A stretch of 64,000 bases of DNA from Streptomyces sp. 378 (GTDB taxonomy: Bacteria > Actinomycetota > Actinomycetes > Streptomycetales > Streptomycetaceae): NCBI RefSeq assembly GCF_030124145.1, contig NZ_JASKMS010000001.1, positions 496,001-560,000 of the forward strand. The letters are read 5' to 3'. Under the pieces are notes generated by a model that had not been told where the DNA came from, made no database searches, and saw nothing but the letters and a program-made list of their open reading frames with translations. The stretch's first letter is position 1. The number at the start of each line of letters is the position of its first letter. Both the position numbers and the translations under genes were made by a program. Below are positions 7,422 to 17,102 of the stretch, one piece after another.

Positions 7422-8667
7422 CGGCGTCGGGCGTGTGCCCGGGGGCGACGGCGAAGTCGGGGCCGGGTGTGACGGCGATGCCGTGCGCCGCGGCGGCGGC
7501 CGTGAAGGTGTCGGCGCGCCACGGGGCGGGCAGCTCCCACCAGGCGAAGTAGGCCCCCGGGTCGGACCGTACGGCGAAGCCGGCGAGTTCCTCGGCGAGG
7601 ATCCGCTGCCGCCGTGCCGCGTCCGCCCGCTTGGCCTCCACCAGCCGCGCCACCGTCCCCTCCCCGGCCCACCGCACCGCCGCCTCCAGCGCGAACCGCC
7701 CCGCGCTCCAGCCGCCCGACCGCACGGCGCCCGCCACGGCGGCGACCCGGTGCGGCGGCACCACGAGGAACCCGACGGTGAGCCCCGGGGCGACCCGCTT
7801 GGAGAGCCCGTCGACGACGTGGGTGAGGGCCGGGGCATGCGCGGCGAAGGGATCGCCCGGCTCCCGGAGGAAGGACCAGATGCGGTCCTCCACCACGGGC
7901 AGGTCCAGGTCGTGCACCAGCTGGGCGAGGTGCAGCAGCCGCGGCCGGCCGGTCGTGAGGGACGTCGGGTTGTGCAGCGTCGGCTGCACGTAGAGGGCGG
8001 ACAGCGGCGCCGTGCGGTGCGCCGCGGCGACGGCCTCCGGGAGCAGTCCGGCCGCGTCTCCGGCCAGCGGCACCAGCCTGATGCCGAGCCGCGCCGCGAT
8101 CTCCTTGACCAGCGGATACGTCAACTGCTCCACCCCGACCCGGCCGCCGGGCCGGACCAGCGAGGCGAGGACGGCGGCGATGGCCTGCCGGGCGTTGCCG
8201 GTGAACAGCAGCCGCTCGGGGGCGGGGCGCCAGCCGGGAGTGGTGAGCAGCGCCGCCGCGGCCTCCCGCGCGGCCTCGGTGCCGGTGGCGGCGGCCGGTA
8301 ACAGCGCCTCCGCCAGCACGTCGGGGCGCAACAGCGGGGCGAGCACGGGGGCGAGAAGCTCCGCCTGGCCCGGGGCGGAGGGGTAGTTGAGCTCCAGGTT
8401 GACGTGCGCGGCGCCCGGAGCGGCCTCGGTGAGCGTCCGCCCCGCCCGGCCCACCGCCGGGGCGGCCCGTACGAAGGTCCCCCGCCCGACCTCCCCGACG
8501 ACCAGCCCGCGCCGCACCAGTTCGCCGTAGACCCGCCCCGCCGTGGACGGGGCGACGCCCCGGCGGCGTGCGAACGCCCGTTGGGTCGGCAGCCGTTGGC
8601 CCGGCCGCAGCCGTCCGGTGGCGATGTCGTCGGCGATGCGGTCGGCGATACGCCGGTAGTCACTCAT
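7318..8667 (-). CDS. MocR/PdxR-family regulator: GntR-type HTH fused to a PLP aminotransferase-like domain
   Basis: 449 residues from ATG 8667 with GGGGGAGA upstream. Residues 3-70 are a winged GntR helix-turn-helix (RPGQRLPTQRAFARRRGVAPSTAGRVY); residues about 100-440 match the class I aminotransferase fold, including the PLP-lysine region (VDGLSKRVAPGLTVGFLV, in which the SKR lysine would form the Schiff base). MocR proteins use PLP or an aminated ligand as effector and usually bind direct repeats near their own promoter; an 11-bp direct repeat lies just upstream at 8687-8720. The divergent target is an alpha/beta hydrolase. The true ligand is unknown. Confidence 0.9.
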   Translation of the reverse strand: MSDYRRIADRIADDIATGRLRPGQRLPTQRAFARRRGVAPSTAGRVYGELVRRGLVVGEVGRGTFVRAAPAVGRAGRTLTEAAPGAAHVNLELNYPSAPGQAELLAPVLAPLLRPDVLAEALLPAAATGTEAAREAAAALLTTPGWRPAPERLLFTGNARQAIAAVLASLVRPGGRVGVEQLTYPLVKEIAARLGIRLVPLAGDAAGLLPEAVAAAHRTAPLSALYVQPTLHNPTSLTTGRPRLLHLAQLVHDLDLPVVEDRIWSFLREPGDPFAAHAPALTHVVDGLSKRVAPGLTVGFLVVPPHRVAAVAGAVRSGGWSAGRFALEAAVRWAGEGTVARLVEAKRADAARRQRILAEELAGFAVRSDPGAYFAWWELPAPWRADTFTAAAAAHGIAVTPGPDFAVAPGHTPDAVRIGLGSAPEPDLRRALRTLARVAARRAGERTGP

Positions 8668-8686
8668 CGGCCGGTCTCCCCCCTGG

Positions 8687-8720
8687 ATTGCACCGAGAGC
8701 AAAGATCTTATTGCACCGAG
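8687..8720. promoter_or_regulatory. 11-bp direct repeat, candidate MocR binding site
   Basis: ATTGCACCGAG occurs perfectly at 8687-8697 and 8710-8720, start-to-start 23 bp, about two helical turns. It fills the 79-bp gap between the divergent MocR regulator and the alpha/beta hydrolase. MocR-family regulators are known to bind direct repeats in such gaps, so this is the likely operator. Confidence 0.65.
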
Positions 8721-8746
8721 TAGTTGGGCGGCCTAGGGTCGACGCC

Positions 8747-9556
8747 ATGGCACCCTTCCTCGCATACGAGGACAAAGGCTCCGATACCCATCGGGTACCC
8801 CTGGTCCTCGTCCACGGCCACCCCTTCGACCACACGATGTGGGCCCCCCAGCTCGACAGGTTCCCGGGTACCCGCCGCGTCATCGCCCCCGACCTGCGCG
8901 GCTACGGCGCCTCCCCGACGACCCCGGCCGTCCCGGACTTCTCCGCGTTCGCCCGGGACATCGAGGCCCTGCTGGACGAGCTGGAAGTCGAGTCGTTCGT
9001 CCTCGCGGGCCTGTCGATGGGCGGCCAGATCGTCATGGACTGCTACCGCCTGTTCCCCGAGCGGGTCCGCGGCCTGGTCCTCGCGGACACCTTCCCGTCG
9101 CCGGAGACCCCCGAGGGCGTGCGCACCCGGGACGCGGCGGCGGACCGCCTCCTCGCGGAGGGCATGCGCGGCTACGCCGACGAGGTCCTGGAGCGGATGG
9201 TCGCCCCGTACGCGTCCGCCGAGGTCAAGGCGCACGTCCACGGCATGATGACCGCCACCGTCCCCGAGGGTGCCGCCGCGGCCCTGCGCGCCCGGGCCCG
9301 CCGCCCCGGCTACGACACCCTGCTGACCCGCGTCACCGTCCCGGCCCTGGTCGTCGTGGGAGCCGACGACACCTTCACGCCGGTCTCCGACGCCCGGGCC
9401 ATGCACGCGGCCCTCCCCGACGCGGAACTGCACGTCATCGAGGGCGCGGCCCACATGCCGAACCTGGAACGCCCCGAGGTGTTCGACCAGGCGCTGGAGG
9501 CGTTCCTGGCCCGGGTCGACGCCCGGCAACCCTCCACCGCCCCAGCCCGTCTTTGA
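8747..9556 (+). CDS. Alpha/beta hydrolase
   Basis: 269 residues from ATG 8747. The fold signature is complete: oxyanion HGHPFD near residue 25, nucleophile elbow GLSMGG near residue 90 with Ser as nucleophile, acid DDTF near residue 209, and catalytic His in GAAHMPNLERP near residue 240. The protein is cytoplasmic with no signal peptide. It most resembles the 3-oxoadipate enol-lactonase/BioH-like branch, but the substrate cannot be read from sequence. It is divergent from the MocR-type regulator and probably controlled by it. Confidence 0.88.
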   Translation: MAPFLAYEDKGSDTHRVPLVLVHGHPFDHTMWAPQLDRFPGTRRVIAPDLRGYGASPTTPAVPDFSAFARDIEALLDELEVESFVLAGLSMGGQIVMDCYRLFPERVRGLVLADTFPSPETPEGVRTRDAAADRLLAEGMRGYADEVLERMVAPYASAEVKAHVHGMMTATVPEGAAAALRARARRPGYDTLLTRVTVPALVVVGADDTFTPVSDARAMHAALPDAELHVIEGAAHMPNLERPEVFDQALEAFLARVDARQPSTAPARL

Positions 9557-9597
9557 GGGAGGATGCGGGAAACCCACCCCGAACGGAAGGCCGGGCC

Positions 9598-10599
9598 TTG
9601 GACACCGCCGCTGCCGAGTGGACCGCCAGGGACGACGGGCGCGAGCACCGTCCGCCCCGACGGCGGCTCGGCGCCTGGTGCGCCGGCCTGCTGTTCACCT
9701 GCGTGAGCGTGGTCGTCGGTTTCCGCGCCGCCGACAGCGACGGCATCACCCCCGTCCCGCAGCTCCTCGCCTTCCTCCCCTGGCTGCTCGTGCCCACCGC
9801 CGCGGGACTGCTGCTCACCCTGTTGTCCCGCCGGTGGCTCGGCACCCTCTGGGGAGTGGTCCTGCTCGGCCTGCTGGCCTGGTACATCGAGCCGTACGGC
9901 AAGGTCGGCGATCCCGTGGGCCGTCCGGTCGCCGAACTGCGGGTGCTGACCTCCAACGTCGAGTTCGGCCAGGGCACCGCCTCCCTCGTCACCGCCGTCC
10001 GGCGCGAGAAACCGGACGTGGTCTTCGTCCAGGAGTGCGACCCCGCGTGCGACGCCCTGCTCCAGCGGGACCTCGCCCAGGACTTCCCGCACCGCCGGGC
10101 CGTGGAGGGTGGCGGCTCCGAGGGCTCCGTCATCCTCAGCCGCTTCCCGCTCCGGCCCACCGAGGGCGTGCGCGGCACGATGGGCATGCCCGGGGCGGTC
10201 GCCGACGTCGACGGGCACGCCGTACGCCTCCAGCTCGCCCACCCCATGCCCCCGCTGCCCGGCCAGGTGGACGTCTGGCGCCGGGAGCTCGGCGCCCTGC
10301 GCGACGCGGCCGCCGCCGACCCCGGCACCCCCCTCGTCCTGGCCGGCGACTTCAACGCCACCCAGGACCACGCGGCCTTCCGCCGCATCCTCGACACCGG
10401 CCTGCGCGACGCCTCCCGCCTGGACGGCGCCGACCGCACGGCCACCTGGCCGGCCCTCACGGCCCCCACGTTCGGCGCGCAGATCGACCACGTCCTGGTG
10501 TCGGAGGACTTCGGGGCGAGCCGTACCCGCGTCCTGGACCTGTCCGACACCGACCACCGCGCGGTCGTCACCGACCTCACGCTGCACGAGGGCCGCTGA
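9598..10599 (+). CDS. Membrane-anchored endonuclease/exonuclease/phosphatase family protein
   Basis: 333 residues from TTG 9598, chosen because GGAAGG lies seven bases upstream and an ATG is lacking nearby. Residues about 25-100 contain three membrane helices (LGAWCAGLLFTCVSVVVGF, LLAFLPWLLVPTAAGLLL, LWGVVLLGLLAWYI). The EEP domain begins at RVLTSNVEFG, continues with FVQECD (metal-binding Glu), LAGDFNATQDH and ends IDHVLVSED and DHRAVV, which are the expected Asp/Asn/His catalytic positions. The domain most likely lies outside the membrane. Family members hydrolyse phosphodiesters in nucleic acids, lipids or small molecules; the substrate here is open. Confidence 0.88.
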   Translation: MDTAAAEWTARDDGREHRPPRRRLGAWCAGLLFTCVSVVVGFRAADSDGITPVPQLLAFLPWLLVPTAAGLLLTLLSRRWLGTLWGVVLLGLLAWYIEPYGKVGDPVGRPVAELRVLTSNVEFGQGTASLVTAVRREKPDVVFVQECDPACDALLQRDLAQDFPHRRAVEGGGSEGSVILSRFPLRPTEGVRGTMGMPGAVADVDGHAVRLQLAHPMPPLPGQVDVWRRELGALRDAAAADPGTPLVLAGDFNATQDHAAFRRILDTGLRDASRLDGADRTATWPALTAPTFGAQIDHVLVSEDFGASRTRVLDLSDTDHRAVVTDLTLHEGR

Positions 10600-10625
10600 C
10601 CCGGGTCCGGTGCGCGCACACGGAC

Positions 10626-10654
10626 ACGGCCGCCCCGCGCAGCGGGACGGCCGT
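10626..10654. terminator. Hairpin between convergent genes
   Basis: ACGGCCG and CGGCCGT arms plus inner CCCGC/GCGGG form a 12-pair stem with one mismatch and a three-base loop. It follows the endonuclease-like gene. No T-run follows, as is common in high-GC actinobacteria. Confidence 0.5.
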
Positions 10655-10668
10655 ATCGGCATGGGGTC

Positions 10669-10839
10669 TCAACGGGCGGACTTCTCCAGGGCCTTGTTCA
10701 TCGCCGCCGCCGGACCGTCGGTCCACAGCCGGTTGACGCGGGACCGCTCGGTCGCGTCCGGGACGGCGCCGGTGCAGGACGCGCCGGGGCCGCAGTGCGC
10801 GTCGCTGCCCGTCGACCGGCCTGCCGGTGACGACCCGGC
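10669..10839 (-). pseudogene. Coding-like extension in frame after the PhoX-like stop codon
   Basis: Directly after the TGA at 10842-10840 the same frame stays open for 56 more codons to a second stop at 10669. Codon use is typical of genes here (nearly all third positions G or C). The product would read [19 protein letters not shown] and end with [21 protein letters not shown]. There is no ATG, GTG or TTG at its beginning, so it cannot be an independent gene as it stands. It is either a remnant of a once separate or longer protein, or a C-terminal extension reached by stop-codon readthrough. I do not recognise the sequence. Confidence 0.45.
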
Positions 10840-12933
10840 TCAGACGCCGATGTCACACCCGTCGGCACGCCACACGGCCACGACGGCCGGACGGACGTAG
10901 GTCCCCGGTCCGTCGGGCCAGGTGCTGGCGGGCTCCTCCACGGACGCGCCGTCGACCTCGCCCGGGTGCTGCACGGCCACCAGGACGCGTCGGTCCTGGA
11001 TGATCGGGCCGCACGTCTCGGCGCCCTTCGGCACGGTCAGGAACTGCTTGAGCTCACCGCGCCGCTCACCCCGGGTCGCCACACCGAACAGGCCGTCGTG
11101 CGAGCCGAGCGCGGAACCGTCGGTGGAGATCCACAGGTTGCCGTAGGGGTCGAAGGCCACGTTGTCCGGGCAGGAGATGGCGCTCACGCCGTCCTTCGGG
11201 AAGCCCGCGAAGTACGTCGCCGGGTCCTCCGGGTCACCGGCGACGAGGAACAGCGACCAGGCGAACCTCGTGCTCTCCGGCCGGTTCCACCGCTCGGTCA
11301 GCTCCAGCACGTGGCCGTGCTTGTTGGCGTTGCGCGGGTTGGCCTCGTCCGCCTTGGCGTTGGCGCCGACACCACGGGCGGAGTTGTTGGTCAGGGCGAC
11401 GTACACCTTGCCGGTCACCGGGTTGGGCTCGATGTCCTCGGGCCGGTCCATCTTGGTGGCGCCCACCTTGTCACCGGCGAGCCGCGTGAAGACGAACACC
11501 TCCTCGGCGCTCATCCCCGGCACGTGCGAGACGGCGCCCTTCGCGGTCGCGGTGGCCAGCGGAATCCACTCGCCGCTGCCGTCGAACTCGCCGTCGCCCG
11601 GCAGCTTGCCCGTGCCGTCGATCTCGATGGCGGGCGAGTCCCCGGTGAGCTTGGCGACGTACAGCGTGCCCTCGGAGAGCAGGGAGAGGTTGTGCTCGCG
11701 CACGGCACGCGAAGACCCGTGCCGCATCCGCTTGCTGCCGACGAACTTGTAGAAGTAGTCGAACCGCTCGTCGTCACCGGAGTACACGACCGGCCGGCCG
11801 TCGTGCGTCAGCCGCACGGTCGCGGCCTCGTGCTTGAACCGCCCGAGAGCGGTGTGCTTGCGCGGCGTCGACGTGGGGTCGTACGGGTCGAACTCGACGA
11901 CATACCCGAACCGGTGCACCTCGTTCGGCTCCTGCGCGACGTCGAACCGCTTGTCGAACCTCTCCCACTTGCGCTCGGTGGCGCCGGTGCCGATCCCGTA
12001 CCGCTTGTCGGTCGCCCGGCTGCTGTTGGCGAAGTACTGGTTGAAGTTCTCCTCGCCGTGCAGGGTCGTGCCCCACGGGGTGACACCGCCCGAGCAGTTG
12101 TTGAGGGTGCCGAGCACCTTGGTGCCGGTCGGGTCGGCGGAGGTCTTCACGAGGTCGGACCCGGCGGCGGGCCCGGTGAGCCGGAACTCGGTGGTGGCGG
12201 TGACCCGCCGGTTCAGCCGATGCCGGGAGACGGCGGTGAGCTTCCCGCTCCTGCGGTCCTCCTCCACCACGACCGCCGACAGGCCGTGCGCCGCCCAGGC
12301 GATCTCGGCCTGCTCACGGGTGGGGTTGGCGGAGTCGTACCCGCGGAACATCAGGATCTCGTCGGTGTACTCGTGGTTGGCGACGAGCAGCTGCCTGTTC
12401 CGCTCCCCGCGCAGCGGCAGGAGAGCGAGGAAGTCGCAGTTGTACCCGAACTGACCGGCCTGGGCCTTGGCGGTCTGCCGCTCCGGGTCGAAGGCGGGCG
12501 CCCCGCGCAGGATGGGCTCGCCCCAGCGGATGACGACATTCTGCCGGTACCCCTCCGGCACGGTCACGGCGTCGGCGGTGTTCGGCGCGACGGGGGCGAA
12601 GCGCAACCCGCGCGCACCCTTGTTCTTGCGCCGGGCGGCCACGGAGGCGGCAGCGGAGGCCGGGCCGGCGGCCGGTGCGGCGGCGGCCTGCGGGGCCTGG
12701 GCGGCCCCCACGGCACCCGCTCCGGCGGCGGCCACCGTCACCACGGCCGCGGCCCGCATCATCGACCGACGGCTGAGCGCCCCGGCGATCACATCACCGA
12801 CGTACTCGTTGGAGCTGGTGTTGGGCACCTCATGGAAGCAGGCGTCACCACACCGGAAACGACAGGTCATGGCGGACCGGCCGCCAGGGTGCGAACCGGA
12901 CGACGTTCCGATCAACGGCAGCAGCTTGCGCAC
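10840..12933 (-). CDS. Tat-exported PhoX-like phosphatase (DUF839)
   Basis: 697 residues from GTG 12933, with GGGGAGAG upstream. An unusual 50-residue N-terminal extension carries three Cys (TCRFRCGDACFHEVPN), then a twin-arginine motif SRRSMMRA at 54-61 and hydrophobic region ending in an Ala-rich stretch. The rest matches the PhoX/DUF839 beta-propeller family: VPEGYRQNVVIRWGEP, NHEYTDE, NNCSGGVTPWGT, EENFNQYF, KHTALGRFKHEA and RPEDIEPNP are the conserved metal- and phosphate-site blocks. PhoX enzymes are Ca2+/Fe3+-dependent phosphomonoesterases exported folded by Tat. A PHO box lies 71 bases upstream, so PhoP control under phosphate starvation is likely. Confidence 0.92.
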   Translation of the reverse strand: MRKLLPLIGTSSGSHPGGRSAMTCRFRCGDACFHEVPNTSSNEYVGDVIAGALSRRSMMRAAAVVTVAAAGAGAVGAAQAPQAAAAPAAGPASAAASVAARRKNKGARGLRFAPVAPNTADAVTVPEGYRQNVVIRWGEPILRGAPAFDPERQTAKAQAGQFGYNCDFLALLPLRGERNRQLLVANHEYTDEILMFRGYDSANPTREQAEIAWAAHGLSAVVVEEDRRSGKLTAVSRHRLNRRVTATTEFRLTGPAAGSDLVKTSADPTGTKVLGTLNNCSGGVTPWGTTLHGEENFNQYFANSSRATDKRYGIGTGATERKWERFDKRFDVAQEPNEVHRFGYVVEFDPYDPTSTPRKHTALGRFKHEAATVRLTHDGRPVVYSGDDERFDYFYKFVGSKRMRHGSSRAVREHNLSLLSEGTLYVAKLTGDSPAIEIDGTGKLPGDGEFDGSGEWIPLATATAKGAVSHVPGMSAEEVFVFTRLAGDKVGATKMDRPEDIEPNPVTGKVYVALTNNSARGVGANAKADEANPRNANKHGHVLELTERWNRPESTRFAWSLFLVAGDPEDPATYFAGFPKDGVSAISCPDNVAFDPYGNLWISTDGSALGSHDGLFGVATRGERRGELKQFLTVPKGAETCGPIIQDRRVLVAVQHPGEVDGASVEEPASTWPDGPGTYVRPAVVAVWRADGCDIGV

Positions 12934-13003
12934 TTTACTCTCCCCATGGATGCCCTAGGTGTCAGCGTGACCGTAGGGGCACATATGTGCGGTAGCCGGG
13001 CGC

Positions 13004-13025
13004 CCTGATGAACACCGAGTGAACC
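13004..13025 (-). promoter_or_regulatory. PHO box (PhoP binding site) upstream of the PhoX-like gene
   Basis: On the minus strand GGTTCACTCGGTGTTCATCAGG contains two 11-nt direct-repeat units, GTTCACTCGGT and GTTCATCAGGG. This matches the Streptomyces PhoP unit pattern (G-T/G-TCAYYYR-rich) closely, and the position and orientation fit activation of the gene starting at 12933. Confidence 0.8.
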
Positions 13026-13212
13026 CGTCGCTGCCGTACGGGGGTTGCCGCCCTTCAGCATCGCGACACCCGCACCGGCCGGATGCCCCCTTGACAGGAT
13101 GGACCTGGCACAACAGACCCTGCCCAAGATCACACAGGAGGGCCGCTAACCTTACGTGTCCGTCCTGGCCAGGGATTGACGGGCTTCAACTCACGCGAAG
13201 GGTTGCGCGCAC

Positions 13213-15186
13213 ATGGGCATTCTCACTCTCTTGCGGAACGCGTTCGGACGGTCACGCAAGTCACGGACCGCCGAGGCCGAGGGTGCGGCGCGGACGACGA
13301 CCGCCGGTGAGACCAGCGGGACCGACGGCGGGACCGCCGAGCACACCGGCCGCGACACCCTCGCATCCGCCGAACGGACACCGGCCGCGGCCCCCTCCGC
13401 GGACCCGAAGGTTCCGTCCCCCTCCCCGGAGCCGAAGCCCGCACCGACGGCGAGCGTCCCCGAACCCCGCACGTCGTCCTCCGACCACCACGACCTGGTG
13501 TCGGCGGCCTTCGACCATGTGACGGTCCCCCGGCCCGCACGGTCGGCGGAGGAGGAGCCGGCGGTGAAGCCGCCGTCCGCCGAGGAGACGGCTGTCGATG
13601 AGACGGCTGTCGATGACCGACCGGCAGCGGCTGAGGAGCGGAAGACGCCGGAGGAGCCGGGGAGGGCTGCCGAGTCGGCTGGGGCTGCTGAGTCAGCTGG
13701 GGCTGCTGAGTCGGCTGAGCCGACGGGGGCTTCGAAGCGGGCTGTAGCGGAGAAGGCGACCGAGGCGGCGGAACCGGCTGTAGCGGAGGAGCCGGGCGAG
13801 GCCGAGGCGACTCCGGCGGAGAAGCCGGTGGAGGCGGAGGCCGCTCCGACAGAGGAGCCGGTCAAGACGGAGGCCGCACCGGCGGAAGAGGCGCAGTCGG
13901 AGCCCACCGCGACGACCGACGCGAAGGCATCGGCAGAGGCGGACGCGCCTGCGGACACGACGGACGCGGAAGCAGACGTCGAGGCGAAGGCGGAGGCCGA
14001 GCCCGAGCCGAAGCCCGAGCCCACCCCGGCGGAGCCGGAGGCTGCGGAACCGGCAACCTCGGAGGCCGCCGCCCCGAAGGCTGATTCGAAGCCCGAGACG
14101 GAGTCGAAGCCCGAGGCGGGACCGGCGCCCGAAGCCGAGGTCGAGGTCGAGGTCGAGCCTACGGCCGACGCGAAGCCGGAGGCCGAAGCCGAGCCCACGG
14201 CCGCCCCGGAGCCGAAGGCCGATCCCAGCACCAAGCGGAAGGCCGCGCCGAAGGGCGAGTCCGGCACAGGGACGAAGTCCAAGACGGCCCCCGAGGCCGA
14301 AGCCGACGCGGCGCCCGCCGCCAAGGCACCGGCCGAGCCGAAGCCGAAGTCCGAGGCCACGCAGAGGGCAGCCGAGCCGAAGGCCGAAGCCAAGACCACC
14401 CCGAAGGCAGCCGAACCGAAGGCCGAGACCAAGGCCAAGACCACCCCGAAGGCAGCCGAACCGAAGGCCGAGGTCGATGCGGCTTCCGAACCCGCGGCCG
14501 CCGACGGCGTAGCCGAGGCCGGGCCCGCCCTCCCTCTCACCCGCGTCAAGACCCGCGCCCCGGGCCTCACCACCGCCTACAAGGCCGCCACCGCCACCCT
14601 TGAGGCCCACAACCTCACCGGCACCCGGGCCAAGGTCTACCTGGTCCTCGACCGCTCCGCCTCGATGCGCCCGTACTACAAGGACGGCTCCGCCCAGGCC
14701 CTCGCCGAGCAGACGCTCGCCCTCGCGGCACACCTCGATCCCGAGGCCACCGTCCCGGTCGTCTTCTTCTCCACCGAACTCGACGGCACCGGCGAAATCA
14801 CCCTCGCCGAGCACGAGAACAAGATCGACGACCTGCACGCGGGCCTCGGCCGTATGGGCCGCACCAGCTACCACGCGGCGGTCGAAGCCGTCCTCGCCCA
14901 CCACGACAAGACGGCCGAACCGGCCGCTCCCGCCCTGGTGGTCTTCCAGACCGACGGCGCCCCGGACGCGAAGACCCCCGCCACCCAGGCCCTCACCGAG
15001 GCCGCCAGGACCCACCCCGCCGTCTTCTTCTCCTTCGTCGCCTTCGGGGACCCGGAGAACAAGGCCTTCGACTACCTCCGCAAGCTCAAGACCCCGAACA
15101 CGTCCCACTTCCTCGCCGGCGAAACCCCCCGCGAGCTCACGGACAAGGAGCTCTACGAGGGCGTCCTGGCGAACTGGCGCCCCTGA
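13213..15186 (+). CDS. VWA-domain protein (TerF-like) with very long Ala/Glu/Pro/Lys-rich N-terminal tract
   Basis: 657 residues from ATG 13213 (AAGGG upstream). Residues 1-15 form a small basic amphipathic start ([16 protein letters not shown]). Residues about 20-440 are low-complexity and highly charged, with internal repeats of AEPKAE and [11 protein letters not shown] units (DNA repeats near 14370-14480). The C-terminal 215 residues are a von Willebrand A domain: MIDAS motif DRSASM, later FQTDGAPD and FVAFGDP, most like the vWA of TerF/tellurium-stress proteins. The disordered tract is likely a spacer to membrane or partner proteins. No ter genes are adjacent. A perfect hairpin follows the stop. 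Confidence 0.85.
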   Translation: MGILTLLRNAFGRSRKSRTAEAEGAARTTTAGETSGTDGGTAEHTGRDTLASAERTPAAAPSADPKVPSPSPEPKPAPTASVPEPRTSSSDHHDLVSAAFDHVTVPRPARSAEEEPAVKPPSAEETAVDETAVDDRPAAAEERKTPEEPGRAAESAGAAESAGAAESAEPTGASKRAVAEKATEAAEPAVAEEPGEAEATPAEKPVEAEAAPTEEPVKTEAAPAEEAQSEPTATTDAKASAEADAPADTTDAEADVEAKAEAEPEPKPEPTPAEPEAAEPATSEAAAPKADSKPETESKPEAGPAPEAEVEVEVEPTADAKPEAEAEPTAAPEPKADPSTKRKAAPKGESGTGTKSKTAPEAEADAAPAAKAPAEPKPKSEATQRAAEPKAEAKTTPKAAEPKAETKAKTTPKAAEPKAEVDAASEPAAADGVAEAGPALPLTRVKTRAPGLTTAYKAATATLEAHNLTGTRAKVYLVLDRSASMRPYYKDGSAQALAEQTLALAAHLDPEATVPVVFFSTELDGTGEITLAEHENKIDDLHAGLGRMGRTSYHAAVEAVLAHHDKTAEPAAPALVVFQTDGAPDAKTPATQALTEAARTHPAVFFSFVAFGDPENKAFDYLRKLKTPNTSHFLAGETPRELTDKELYEGVLANWRP

Positions 15187-15193
15187 CCCCTCA

Positions 15194-15212
15194 CCCGGGG
15201 CTCCGCCCCGGG
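15194..15212 (+). terminator. Terminator hairpin after the VWA gene
   Basis: CCCGGGGC and GCCCCGGG form a perfect 8-bp stem with loop TCC eight bases after the stop codon. Confidence 0.65.
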
Positions 15213-15355
15213 CCCACCCGGCCCCGACGCCGCCCGCTCCCACCCCGCAAAAGGGGAGGCGGGCGGCGTACCCGTGTCAGCTACGATTTCAAGGTTCGTC
15301 GACGACCCCGACCACGAGATCGTCACCCCACGTAGCGACTTGGGAGCAGCCCGCG

Positions 15356-17071
15356 ATGGCTCGACACCTCATCACCAGCGCCCTTCCGTACATCAACGGG
15401 ATCAAGCACCTGGGCAACATGGTGGGGTCCATGCTCCCGGCGGACGTGTACTCCCGCTATCTGCGCCAGCGGGGCCACGAGGTCCTCTACATCTGCGCGA
15501 CGGACGAGCACGGCACCCCCGCGGAGCTCGCGGCCAAGGAGCAGGGCGTGCCCGTGGACGCGTTCTGCACCGAGGCGCACCACCAGCAGAAGGCGATCTA
15601 CGACGGCTTCAACCTGGCCTTCGACTACTTCGGCCGCAGTTCCTCCCCGCAGAACCACGAGATCACGCAGGAGATCGCCCGCGAGCTGAAGGCGAACGGC
15701 TTCATCGAGGAGCGTTCGATCCGCCAGGTGTACTCGAACGCCGACGGCCGCTTCCTGCCCGACCGCTACATCATCGGCACCTGTCCGCACTGCGGCTACG
15801 ACAAGGCCCGCGGCGACCAGTGCGAGAACTGCACGCGCGTCCTGGACCCGACCGACCTGATCGACGCCCGCTCCGCGATCAGCGGCAGCAGCGATCTGGA
15901 GGTCCGCGACACCAAGCACCTGTTCCTCCTGCAGTCGGCGCTCGCCGGCGAGGTGGAGGCGTGGGTCGACGAGCGCGCCGACAACTGGCCCGTCCTCGCG
16001 TCCTCCATCGCCCGCAAGTGGCTCACGGAGGGCCTGCACGACCGGGCGATCACCCGTGACCTGGACTGGGGCGTCCCCGTCCCCGCCGACACCTGGCCGG
16101 ACCTCGCCGCCGAGGGCAAGGTCTTCTACGTCTGGTTCGACGCCCCGATCGAGTACATCGGCGCGACGAAGGAGTGGGCGGACCAGGACCCGGAGAACCG
16201 TGACTGGCGCTCCTGGTGGTGGGAGTCGGACGCGAACGTCCGCTACACGCAGTTCATGGGCAAGGACAACGTCCCCTTCCACAGCGTGATGTTCCCGGCG
16301 ACGCTGCTGGGCACCCGCGCCCCGTGGAAGAAGGTCGACGTCATCAAGGCCTTCAACTGGCTGAACTACTACGGCGGCAAGTTCTCCACCTCCCAGCGCC
16401 GCGGCGTCTTCACCCACGACGCCCTCGACATCCTGCCGGCCGACTACTGGCGCTACTTCATGATGGCGAACGCCCCCGAGTCGGACGACTCGTCCTTCAC
16501 GTGGGAGCACTTCACCGCCACGGTGAACAAGGACCTGGCCGACACCCTCGGCAACTTCGTCAACCGTGTCCTGTCCTTCTCCAAGAAGCGCTTCGGCGAA
16601 GAGGTCCCGGCAGGCCCCGAGCCCGGCGAGGCGGAGACGAAGCTGGGCGAGGAGATCGCCCGACTGCTCTCGGAGTACGAGTCCCAGATGGAGGCCATCC
16701 AGTTCCGCAAGGCGGCGGCCGCGCTGCGTGCCCTGTGGTCGGCGGGCAACTCCTACCTGGAGGAGAAGGCCCCCTGGCTGGAGATCAAGACCAACCCCGA
16801 GGGCGCCGCGCTCACCCTGCGTACGGCGATGAACCTGATCCACCTCTACGCCGTGGTCTCCGAGCCGTTCATCCCGACGTCGGCGCAGAAGATGCGTGAG
16901 GCGTTCTCCCTGGAGAACGACACGGCGGTCTGGGTCACCCCGGACGAGGCGCGCTCCCTCACCGCCGTCCCCGCCGGGACCCCCTTCACCATCCCGCCGG
17001 TCCTGTTCGCCAAGCTCACGGACGAGGACCTGGAGTCGTACAAGGAGCGCTTCGGCGGCGAGCCGGCGTAA
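15356..17071 (+). CDS. metG: Methionyl-tRNA synthetase
   Basis: 571 residues from ATG 15356. It charges tRNA-Met with methionine in the cytoplasm. The class I HIGH-like motif is HLGN at residues 18-21, the zinc knuckle [17 protein letters not shown] lies near 143-160, and the KMSKS-like motif is KFSTSQRRG near 341. Downstream is the anticodon-binding helical domain ([14 protein letters not shown] and on). There is no C-terminal tRNA-binding (EMAP-like) domain, so it is the short form usual in actinobacteria. Housekeeping and single-copy as expected. A strong hairpin follows at 17103. Confidence 0.97.
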   Translation: MARHLITSALPYINGIKHLGNMVGSMLPADVYSRYLRQRGHEVLYICATDEHGTPAELAAKEQGVPVDAFCTEAHHQQKAIYDGFNLAFDYFGRSSSPQNHEITQEIARELKANGFIEERSIRQVYSNADGRFLPDRYIIGTCPHCGYDKARGDQCENCTRVLDPTDLIDARSAISGSSDLEVRDTKHLFLLQSALAGEVEAWVDERADNWPVLASSIARKWLTEGLHDRAITRDLDWGVPVPADTWPDLAAEGKVFYVWFDAPIEYIGATKEWADQDPENRDWRSWWWESDANVRYTQFMGKDNVPFHSVMFPATLLGTRAPWKKVDVIKAFNWLNYYGGKFSTSQRRGVFTHDALDILPADYWRYFMMANAPESDDSSFTWEHFTATVNKDLADTLGNFVNRVLSFSKKRFGEEVPAGPEPGEAETKLGEEIARLLSEYESQMEAIQFRKAAAALRALWSAGNSYLEEKAPWLEIKTNPEGAALTLRTAMNLIHLYAVVSEPFIPTSAQKMREAFSLENDTAVWVTPDEARSLTAVPAGTPFTIPPVLFAKLTDEDLESYKERFGGEPA

Positions 17072-17102
17072 CCCCGCCCCGCAACCGCTCCGCACCCGCC
17101 CC

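Noticed and set aside
13213-15243. Long minus-strand frames opposite the VWA gene (Gly/Leu/Arg repeats)
   Set aside because: Shadow frames of the Ala/Glu/Pro/Lys tract; the plus frame has the MIDAS domain and the ribosome site.
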